NCBI GenBank assembly: GCA_964658445.1
Contig: CAZZZH010000001.1
Coordinates: 3,263-67,262, forward strand
Origin: Ilyomonas sp964658445
Lineage (GTDB): Bacteria; Bacteroidota; Bacteroidia; Chitinophagales; Chitinophagaceae
Direction: 5' to 3'
Length of the DNA stretch: 64,000 bases
Both the position numbers and the translations under genes were made by a program. The number at the start of each line of letters is the position of its first letter. Position 1 is the stretch's first letter. The notes below the pieces were generated by a model. That model was not told the DNA's origin. It saw only the letters and a program-made list of their open reading frames with translations, and ran no database searches. Positions 56,720-64,000 of the stretch are shown here, piece by piece.

Positions 56720-58450
56720 ATGTCTGCAGCAACTTCAATACTGTTCATCTTAGACGAAGAGACCAAGTCTCTATTCGAAAATTGCAGATCAGATGATCAT
56801 TTTGTCGTGTCAAATGACGACTGGGAACTATTAAATAAAGTAAGTATTAAAAATTATGCAGCTATCGTAATTCTGGCTGAATTGAACTGGCAGGGTAAAT
56901 CACTTAATGACGATTTTGGCTTTACCATTGGCTTAGAATTAAGAAGAAAATACAAATGCTTGCTACCGATTATTATTACATCCTTCATGCTTCAGAGTTT
57001 TTTTGAGTTACGTGCAGCGCAGGAACTTCAATATAACTTACTTTTCGCTAGAGGCACTTACTTTATTTCGCTATTGGAAATAAAAGAAAGGCTTGAAAAT
57101 GTGCTTTTAAAAGCCGAGCCTATAAATCAGCCACTACTTGCTGACATGAACGAAATGCTCTTCAATCTTCGTGGAGTTCTGATTGATACACTTAGTCACA
57201 GGTTACAGTCGGATATGGATAAAGCTATGTTCCATTCCCTCATGCAGGATATGAAAACATTGTTAAATGCTGAACAGTTATCGGCAATAGAATGGATAGA
57301 GCAGGAGATTTCATTAGAGAATACTTTGGGAAATGCTTCTTTATTCAATGCTCTTAAATCCGAGCTATTGCACATCATTCAAACAACTTTCCCTTCGGTT
57401 CGATTAGAAGATTCCCCTCAGATTTCAGATAGGAGGCATACACTTTTATTTGTAGAAGATGATAACTTGTTTGCAGAAGAAGCTCAGGCGCAGCTTGTCG
57501 GGTTTTTTAAAAAAATTATATGGACAGACGATGCTGAAAAAGCTATTCAGCTTTTACAAAGTGATGAAGGTAACACTATAACCGGGCTACTTTGCGACTG
57601 GCGACTATATAAAGGCAATGCAAAAAAATACTGGCAAAAGCAAGGCTATGAAGTGCTGGCTTACGCCGCCCAAAACCATTATATAGGTTTGTTCGGCATC
57701 ACTTCATTGTCTGATTCTAATGTGAATACTATTCGCAATATGCTGGGTTTTGATGTACATCTTTTTAAAAAAGAGCATTTTATTGTAAGCACAGCAACTG
57801 TCCAATGGCATTTAATGGCTGATGTCATCATGCAAAAATGTGATGGAATATCTCAGCTTATAGCTTCTGAACCAACGGGAGCGAACTGGCTGAAATTGAA
57901 GAGCGAGTATATCCTTAAAAGAAATACTGACTGGCTGGTTTTTGAAACAGAAATAGGAACTGAGGCTCAGCGTATTTTCTCCTTTTACAAAGATGCTATG
58001 GAAAAGCAAGATGCCCGTAATGTATTCAGTATAACTGAAATGGGTTTAGTATTGAAAGGCAATCTGAAAAACGTATTGGTCGTTCGAAGGGTATTTATAG
58101 GTATTTACTTCCTGCTAAACAAAGAAAATACCTATCTACAGGAAATACGTCCCGTTTCATTAATGGGAAATGGAGAAAAGGTAGATACTAGCTTACGCCA
58201 TCATGGTATTGATGCATATTCGATTTTGCGGAAAGACTGGTGGGATGATATACATGCAGGGGCACCCTCAGTGCAATTACAGGAGGAGTGGGAGAAGTTT
58301 GACCAGCGTATAAAAAACTTCAGAAACGCCATATGTATAGACATTAGCGAATTACCCCGTAAAGGAATACTACCTGAAGAAAAGGCGTGGTTGAATCAAA
58401 ACAGAATTGACTTTTCTTTTCTATTCAATTACTGGGAAGACGAAAATTAA
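56720..58450 (+). CDS. Receiver-domain protein with N-terminal pseudo-receiver and novel C-terminal domain
   Basis: This 576-residue protein starts with a receiver-like alpha/beta segment without an acidic pocket (SILFILDEETKSLFENC, YAAIVILAELNWQGKS). A helical linker reaches to about residue 235. A complete receiver at about 240-355 has acidic pair Asp247-Asp248 (LLFVEDDNLFAEEAQ), phospho-acceptor Asp293 (GLLCDWRLYKGN), Thr/Ser in LFGITSLSDSN and the conserved Lys in VHLFKKEHF. The last 200 residues are unrecognised and end in a segment with FRNAICIDISELPRKG. There is no DNA-binding motif. It is the likely phosphorylation target of the upstream kinase-like protein. Confidence 0.68.
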   Translation: MSAATSILFILDEETKSLFENCRSDDHFVVSNDDWELLNKVSIKNYAAIVILAELNWQGKSLNDDFGFTIGLELRRKYKCLLPIIITSFMLQSFFELRAAQELQYNLLFARGTYFISLLEIKERLENVLLKAEPINQPLLADMNEMLFNLRGVLIDTLSHRLQSDMDKAMFHSLMQDMKTLLNAEQLSAIEWIEQEISLENTLGNASLFNALKSELLHIIQTTFPSVRLEDSPQISDRRHTLLFVEDDNLFAEEAQAQLVGFFKKIIWTDDAEKAIQLLQSDEGNTITGLLCDWRLYKGNAKKYWQKQGYEVLAYAAQNHYIGLFGITSLSDSNVNTIRNMLGFDVHLFKKEHFIVSTATVQWHLMADVIMQKCDGISQLIASEPTGANWLKLKSEYILKRNTDWLVFETEIGTEAQRIFSFYKDAMEKQDARNVFSITEMGLVLKGNLKNVLVVRRVFIGIYFLLNKENTYLQEIRPVSLMGNGEKVDTSLRHHGIDAYSILRKDWWDDIHAGAPSVQLQEEWEKFDQRIKNFRNAICIDISELPRKGILPEEKAWLNQNRIDFSFLFNYWEDEN

Positions 58451-58461
58451 TCTATGTAAAT

Positions 58462-60183
58462 ATGGCGTATTGTTTTATTATAAGCAGTAATATTGATTTT
58501 GTAAATTCAACAGAAAAGTTTGTTGACAAGCATAGCTATTACACGCCCTTAAAATTTTTATTGAGAAAGGATGTATATGCAAATGCCATAGAATCATACA
58601 AATGCCTTTCTGAAAAATTTTCTGCCATTTCTTTTTCAGACCTTAGAGAAGCTGTGGTTTTATTAGATGAGTATTTCAACATTCACAATTGTAATGCTAT
58701 ACAACACGAGGTAAATGTTGATATTTTTTGGGGTAGAATGATAGTATCATTTCCGGAGTTAGAGTTCATTTTTTTAAATAGAACACTTGAGGGTTCAAGA
58801 ACCGTAGTAGACTGGATAGAAAATGAAACCAAAAGTAACAAGGATGTAGCTTTCTTGCCTCTCTTTGATTTTAATGGTGTTCGTAAAGATATTCGGAAGA
58901 ATTGTAAGAAAGGCTTGCAAGAAAGAATAGGATCGGCTCGAATAATTGAAGACGAAGTTTCTTACGCTTTTTTTCATGCTTATATAGCCTATAAGCATAA
59001 CCATCGTTCTAAACTTTATACTACTTTAAACCACCTAAACCAAGATAAAGAATTAAAGCCGCATGTAGATTTACAAATACAGGATTTAAGTTTGGGGTTT
59101 GTAGACAAGCGGGAAGACCTGCATTTACAAGACTTAGAACAGCGATATAAAGAATACAATTTTTTAAATTGTGTGAATAAAGAAAAAGATTTTTTAATTA
59201 CTGTAGGTGGAAAAGATGAGTGCAAGCAATGTGGCATAGAAACTCATACGTTAAAATACAAGGTTGAGCCAATTTATAAGCCAACAAGAGGCATGTACGA
59301 TATTAGTAGAAAACTGAATCTCGACAATCCCGTTCCCATAGAAATCGATGATAACAACGGTCATAGTGCTCCCGGCATTTTGGCATTGATAGCTGAAAAC
59401 TTAATTAACAGAGCTCAACAAATTTTAGATAGTACTAAACAAGTGAAGGACGCAATTCACGCAGCCACTCTTGCACTGGAGGCAAAAGAGCTACTTAACG
59501 GGCTTACACCTACACTTGCTCTTCAGGCATTTACATTACAACAAAAGGCAGAGGTAATGGCAGAATGTTTATTCGTTGGAACTGAGTATAACATCGATTT
59601 GGAACCGAGATTTACAGAAATAGAGAAAGAGGTTAAATTTATTTCTGAACGATTTGCGAAGACAGAACAAAAAAGAGTGCAATTAAATACGCAACTAATT
59701 ATTGCTGAAATTTTATCGGGAGTATACAATAGCTATAAACAGTTTGAAGAGGAGTTAGAGTGTTTAAACAAGGCTAGGAGTTTAAACTTCAAATTAAAAG
59801 AGAAGATAAAAGGGAAGACATTTGTCCGTCCTTTATTGCGTTTAGGTTGGGTGATGGATAGTGTAAGAAATTTTGTTATTTTTTTGTCACTGATGCAAGT
59901 AGTTTTTGCATTTTTTTACTATCTATTTCTAAAGTGTTATCAAAAAACATGGATATGGGATTTTACTTGGAGTGGTATTTCTTCAGAAATAAAAACTATT
60001 CTTGTTTCGATTTTAGCTTCAATTAAATATTTCTTCACCACTGAAACCTCTGGTATTTTTGTAAATGTTTTTGAACAAAACGAGCTGTTGGGTAATATGA
60101 TTCGAGGATTTCAAGGTCTTTGTTCACTCTCCAGCCTTTCTATATTTATGGCAATGATTTATCTACGAATTTCACGGAAATAA
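58462..60183 (+). CDS. Unknown protein with C-terminal membrane segments, last gene of accessory operon
   Basis: No family recognised. This 573-residue protein has a soluble alpha/beta N-terminal region (MAYCFIISSNIDF, ELEFIFLNRTLEG, VAFLPLFDFNGVRKDIRK), a C-x-x-C motif (DECKQCGIETH) near residue 255, and a long helical region (NRAQQILDSTKQVKDAIHAA, LALQAFTLQQKAEVMAECLF) like alpha-solenoid repeats. Hydrophobic segments follow at about 467-492 (FVIFLSLMQVVFAFFYYLF), 515-530 (ILVSILASIKYFF) and the extreme C-terminus (LSSLSIFMAMIYL). It is likely a cytoplasmic sensor or effector tethered to the inner membrane. Its position at the end of the operon would suit an output protein. Confidence 0.6.
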   Translation: MAYCFIISSNIDFVNSTEKFVDKHSYYTPLKFLLRKDVYANAIESYKCLSEKFSAISFSDLREAVVLLDEYFNIHNCNAIQHEVNVDIFWGRMIVSFPELEFIFLNRTLEGSRTVVDWIENETKSNKDVAFLPLFDFNGVRKDIRKNCKKGLQERIGSARIIEDEVSYAFFHAYIAYKHNHRSKLYTTLNHLNQDKELKPHVDLQIQDLSLGFVDKREDLHLQDLEQRYKEYNFLNCVNKEKDFLITVGGKDECKQCGIETHTLKYKVEPIYKPTRGMYDISRKLNLDNPVPIEIDDNNGHSAPGILALIAENLINRAQQILDSTKQVKDAIHAATLALEAKELLNGLTPTLALQAFTLQQKAEVMAECLFVGTEYNIDLEPRFTEIEKEVKFISERFAKTEQKRVQLNTQLIIAEILSGVYNSYKQFEEELECLNKARSLNFKLKEKIKGKTFVRPLLRLGWVMDSVRNFVIFLSLMQVVFAFFYYLFLKCYQKTWIWDFTWSGISSEIKTILVSILASIKYFFTTETSGIFVNVFEQNELLGNMIRGFQGLCSLSSLSIFMAMIYLRISRK

Positions 60184-60436
60184 TTTTTCTCTTTGTTATA
60201 GCTTTACCTTACTCTTTACGGTATCATCTTAATTAGATTAGCTCTTGTAAAAGTAAAATAAATGAACTTTTAATGAGAGATTTCATAGCTATCCATTCAA
60301 ATCATCCTTCTTTCCCTTCAACATCATCCATCAATACCCTTTCAATCTCTTCCATCTGCACCACATCTTAGGTTTCGCTTTCGGTAGACGTAATGTTTAA
60401 GTTATCCAAAAAAACACTTCGCTAACAAACACCCTA

Positions 60437-62922
60437 TCAATCCCTCTTCAATATCCCCATAGCAACCCCCGCCGTTTCCGCCGTCACTGTCATCCCTTTC
60501 TCCTGCCCAATCCTTTTTACCGTTACTAAAAGCCTCCCGTTGTACGCCTCACGAGTATTAGTTTTATAAGGTCCGGCAAAGTTAAGCTGACCATTGTCTA
60601 CACCCATCAGTTCACCATCACCCTGCACTTTTACCGTCACCGGCATTTTTGCATCCATTACGGGTAAGCCTTTCTTATCCGTTACCGTAATTTCAAAAAA
60701 CAGTACATCGCCGGCAAAGAGAACCGGCAATGGTTTAATCTGTAAGGTGGCAGCCGCGCCGGCAGTCACCAATGTAGAGGTGTTTACCTGTTTTCCTTTC
60801 AGGTAACCGACGGCTTTTAATTCGCCCGGCTGGTAGGCTACTTTCCAGTCATCGAAGTAGGTATTGTGAGAAATAGCTTTGCGACCGAGCGAGTGATTGT
60901 TGAGAAACAATTCTACCTCATCGCAATTGGTAGCGGCTCTTACGGTGTATAGAGAATCTTTTGTAAAATTCCAGGAAAGCTTTGCCGGTTGTGGACGCCA
61001 GGCATTGGGAGCCGCTTCGCCGGTGAGCGCAAAAATCTGTAGCGCCGGTGCTTCCTGCCAGTAGGCAGCCCGCTGGTAAAAACCGGGCTTTTTGCCGCCG
61101 GCAATATCAATCAAACCAGACTGGCTTCCGCGGTACGGCAGTGCGCCGGTTTCGCCAAGATAATCAATACCCGTCCAAATAAAATCGCCGATTACATAAT
61201 CATTATCCCGCACACCCAACCAGTTGTGCAGGGCATGTGTGGTTTCGGTGCCAAGAAAGATACGGTTGGGAAAACGCCTTCTTTCGGGTACATACGTGCT
61301 GTCTTTATACAAGCGGTCTATGTAGCTATAACCAGCAATATCCAACTGATCCATAAAGCCGTTTCGCGAAGAAACATACGACTGGTCGCAGGCTGATGTA
61401 ACGGGTCGGGTGGTATCTTCTTCATGGCAAATATCCACCAGCTTTTTCGCCAGCTTATAGCCATCATCGTTAAACTGGTCGGGGATTTCGTTGCCAATAC
61501 TATACAGCACAACACTCGGGTGGTTGCGGTCACACGGTGCAGCATTGCCCGCAGGTCGGTCTCGTACCATTGCTTAAAATAAAGATGGTAGCCAAACTTT
61601 GATTTGCCGCGTGTATTCAATGTATAATTCAGCGTCCAGTCGCGCGTCCATTCGTCAAAAGCTTCATCAAACACATAGAAGCCCATTTTGTCGCACAGGT
61701 CGTAAAACTCCGGCGCAAAAGGATGGTGACTGGTGCGGATGGCATTGCAACCCATTTCTTTTAAAATGCCAAACCGGTACGCCCAAACGGCGATGGGAAC
61801 GGCGTTGCCAAACGAACCGGCATCCTGGTGTACGCACACGCCTTTTAGCTTTACCGGTTTTTCATTTACAAAGAGTCCTTTGTCTTTATCAAACCGGAGA
61901 CTGCGGATACCAAACGTGGTAAGCGTTTCATCCAGCTCCTGGTTGTTGAGCAACAAGGTGCTGCGCAACTGATACAAGACCGGTGTTTTGTCTGACCAGA
62001 GAAGCGGCGCTGATACCGTAATGGTTTGGCTAAATTTTTTGCCGGGGTGCATGCTTTGCAAGGCAATTTTGTTTCGGTTGTGGTTACCACTTTCCCATCG
62101 GGTGCTATCACGGTGCTTTGCAGCGTCACCTCTTTGGTTTCAGGCTTTACACCCCACGCATCTTTTTTCCACGCTACGCGCTGGGTATCGGTGAGAAAAT
62201 ATGGGTCAATAATATAATCGGCTTTTATGGTTGCCTTTTGCTGCTACACGTTAGTGTGGTAACAAAGACACCACCATCCAGCCGGAACTGCGTGTAGCCG
62301 GTGGTGATTAAACGTACATGCCGGTAAATGCCCGAGCCCGCATACCAGCGCAAGGCAGGTTCTGCCGAATCATCCACACGAACCGCCAGCACATTGGGCT
62401 TGCCATCTTTATGGTATATTCTGTGAGGTCGTGATTGATATTGATAAAACCGTAGGGACGATGACCGAGAAAAACGCCATTGATCCATACATCGGTGTTC
62501 ATGTATGCCATCGAACTGCACCACTACTTTTTTTGCCGTATCGGGCGTTACAAAACTTTTGCGATACCAGCCGATGCCGTGTGTAAAATAGCCCGTGTTC
62601 CTGTCACCGGTTGGCGGCGGGTTTACCGGTCCTTCAATGCTCCAGTCGTGCGGCAGGTTTAGCACGCGCCACCGGCTGTCATCGAATGCAGCTTCTTTTG
62701 CAGCCGAACTATCAGCCTGCAGGAAACGCCAGTCGTTATCGAAAGGAATAACTTGTCTCGGCTGAAAAAGGTATCGGCAGATGCCACGTTATTGGCTGCA
62801 ATATTCTTCGTTACAGGTTGGCTAAAGCCAATCAATGTAAACGAGCAACCGCATAAGATCATCAACAAATGGAGTGTGCTTTTTGCAATCTTCTTGCGCA
62901 AGCACAGGTGTAAGGCAATCAT
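60437..62922 (-). pseudogene. GH2 beta-galactosidase-like gene with about six frame changes
   Basis: Stitched together, the minus strand encodes a complete secreted GH2 glycosidase. It has a signal peptide (LHLLMILCGCSFTLIGFSQ), sugar-binding domain (VIPFDNDWRFLQADS, LNLPHDWSIEG, NTDVWINGVFLGHRPYGF), Ig-like domain, TIM barrel (KLKGVCVHQDAGSFGNA, NAIRTSHHPFAPEFYDLCD) with acid/base Glu in LYSIGNEIPD and nucleophile Glu in FLGTETTHALH, and C-terminal Ig-like domains to GILKRD. Frame changes fall near 62755, 62515, 62415, 62250, 62065 and 61530; at the last an extra GT interrupts LHR-DRNHPS. Both catalytic glutamates survive. It is either a decaying gene or a locally poor assembly. Confidence 0.8.
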
Positions 62923-63190
62923 AAAACTTTTGATTGGAAAGTTATAAAAATGCATTGTAAAGATGATATTATGCACAGTTGTCAGAAGATGTGGTTAATT
63001 AGATAAAATGTGCATAGGATGAAGTGTCCGGACTATGCAGTGAGAGATGTCAATGACATCCGGACCATCTACGGTGAATAGGAAGGCTCAGAAAGATATA
63101 ATACCTGACGATAATCATTCTGCCGGCTAACGGCTGTCATGAATTACAAACCCAACGCGGCGCAGCTTTGCAGCATTAAAACAAGAATGT

Positions 63191-63580
63191 ATGCAAACTG
63201 TTATCAGTAGCCCAACCATCGCCGATCTTATCAATGCAGATTTATTCAAGGTCCGCTCAGCAGCAAAAAAGAATAGTGGTTTACTTCATAGATTTATAAA
63301 CTGGTGCGAGGGGCAGGAAGAGAACCGCATACTTTGGATGGTGCTGACTTATTTAGGTCAAATTGGTCTTGCCTTGCCTTGCGCGATGGCAGCTATCATT
63401 TTCCTGGGTGGAAATAACTTTAACCTCATCATGCTTACCTGTCTGATTAATGTTCCGGTGCTGGCTATTAACCTGGCTGCGCAACCCACTAAAATTACAT
63501 TGCCGGCTTTGTTCTTCGCCTTGCTGGCCGATGCTGTTATTATCATGGGTTGCGCGGTTTTCTTTTTCACAGCATCTTAG
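63191..63580 (+). CDS. Small membrane protein with three transmembrane segments
   Basis: This 129-residue protein has a polar N-terminus of about 50 residues (LFKVRSAAKKNSGLLHRFIN). Three hydrophobic helices follow (IGLALPCAMAAIIFLGG, LIMLTCLINVPVLAINLAA, LPALFFALLADAVIIMGCAV). No family is recognised. It lies 33 bases before the SDR gene on the same strand and may be cotranscribed with it. Inner-membrane location inferred. Confidence 0.65.
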   Translation: MQTVISSPTIADLINADLFKVRSAAKKNSGLLHRFINWCEGQEENRILWMVLTYLGQIGLALPCAMAAIIFLGGNNFNLIMLTCLINVPVLAINLAAQPTKITLPALFFALLADAVIIMGCAVFFFTAS

Positions 63581-63613
63581 ATTCCCGTTTTATAATTTCA
63601 ATAGTCATCTATA

Positions 63614-64000
63614 ATGGATAAGTATTTAACAGGCAGCACTGCCATCGTTACCGGCGCTGCCTCAGGAATTGGTGAAGCTGCCGCCTTGCTCTATGCTGAG
63701 TTGGGAGCTAAGATAGTGGTGTCAGATATTGATGAAACAAAAGGAAACGCAGTGGCTGCCAGCATAACGCAACTGGGCGGAGAGAGCTTATTTGTAAGGG
63801 CTGATGTAAGCCACGCACCCGATTGTGAGCAGCTGGTAATAAAGGCGGTTGAAGCTTTTGGCAGTGTAGATATTGCTTTCAATAATGCCGGTATTGGCGG
63901 AGAAAGCAAGGCCGCCGGCGACATGAGTATCGAGGGCTGGAATAAAGTAATAGCCGTGAACCTGAGCAGCGTGTTTTACTGCATGAAATACCAGCTATTG
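63614..64000 (+). CDS. SDR-family oxidoreductase, 3' end cut by window edge
   Basis: The first 129 residues of a short-chain dehydrogenase/reductase are present. The cofactor motif TGAASGIGEAAALLYAELGA, the Asp that favours NAD(H) at the end of strand 2 (VVSDIDETKG), the adenine-pocket DVS, the NNAG motif (IAFNNAGIGGE) and the start of the helix with VNLSSVFYCMKYQLL are visible. The catalytic Ser-Tyr-Lys lies beyond the edge. Likely an NAD-dependent alcohol or keto-reductase of the classical type with glucose-dehydrogenase-like sequence; substrate unknown. Confidence 0.93.
   Translation, partial: MDKYLTGSTAIVTGAASGIGEAAALLYAELGAKIVVSDIDETKGNAVAASITQLGGESLFVRADVSHAPDCEQLVIKAVEAFGSVDIAFNNAGIGGESKAAGDMSIEGWNKVIAVNLSSVFYCMKYQLL

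Noticed and set aside
60290..60400. Minus-strand tail encoding VVQMEEIERVLMDDVEGKEG
   Set aside because: Looks like the end of a coding sequence but has no start or family match within the space available; too weak to annotate.
1..64000. tRNA, rRNA, CRISPR arrays and complete insertion sequences
   Set aside because: Scanned by eye for cloverleaf arms with GGTTC-type T-loops, regular spacer arrays and transposase motifs; none found. Degraded elements could have been missed.

Overview
The window looks like a contig or scaffold from a member of the Bacteroidota, most likely a Chitinophagaceae-type soil or freshwater bacterium. The reasons are: several secreted proteins ending in type IX secretion (T9SS type A) sorting domains with the PNP motif, near absence of Shine-Dalgarno sequences, SBBP- and VCBS-type surface proteins, GH127 and GH2 glycosidases, and a multi-PAS histidine kinase cluster. 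Two runs of exactly ten Ns (32134-32143 and 42878-42887) show that it is a scaffolded draft assembly. Some broken genes may therefore be assembly errors rather than biology. No rRNA, tRNA, CRISPR array or complete insertion sequence was recognised.

Layout. 0-11 kb is housekeeping and stress: a dihydrolipoyl dehydrogenase cut by the left edge, a winged-helix protein with a 14-residue tandem repeat, an NTF2-like secreted protein, chromosome-segregation SMC (frameshifted in its Walker A region), two unknowns, a YciF-like ferritin-fold protein and a zinc alcohol dehydrogenase. 12-18.7 kb is a tightly overlapping phosphorelay cluster: a PAS kinase, a receiver, a giant receiver + seven-PAS kinase, and two paralogous receivers. 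18.9-23.4 kb carries a DUF5005-like lipoprotein, a small unknown, cyanophycinase beside a relic of isoaspartyl peptidase, and an M29 aminopeptidase. 23.4-47.4 kb is dominated by cell-surface genes: T9SS cargo, an LGFP-repeat metallophosphoesterase, an AraC regulator, an OmpA-like protein, GH127 and a subtilisin-like protease. Several truncated secreted-protein genes lie among them.

47.5-60.2 kb is an accessory region. It begins with decayed copies of two gene families that also occur elsewhere in the window: a 'VHTRA-RGS' family at 10.7, 23.9 and 48.1 kb, and a TIR/deoxyribosyltransferase-like family at 40.05, 47.6 and 48.8 kb. An eight-gene, AT-rich, almost gapless operon follows (49322-60183). 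It encodes an IrrE-like pseudo-metallopeptidase, a complete NitT/TauT-type ABC transporter (binding protein, permease, ATPase), a 1150-residue histidine-kinase-like GHKL protein, a 225-residue unknown, a protein with a complete receiver domain, and a C-terminally membrane-anchored unknown. I know of no described system with this composition. It is the best candidate in the window for something new, perhaps a transporter-coupled signalling or conflict system.

The right end holds a GH2 beta-galactosidase gene with about six frame changes, a small membrane protein and the start of an SDR oxidoreductase cut by the right edge.
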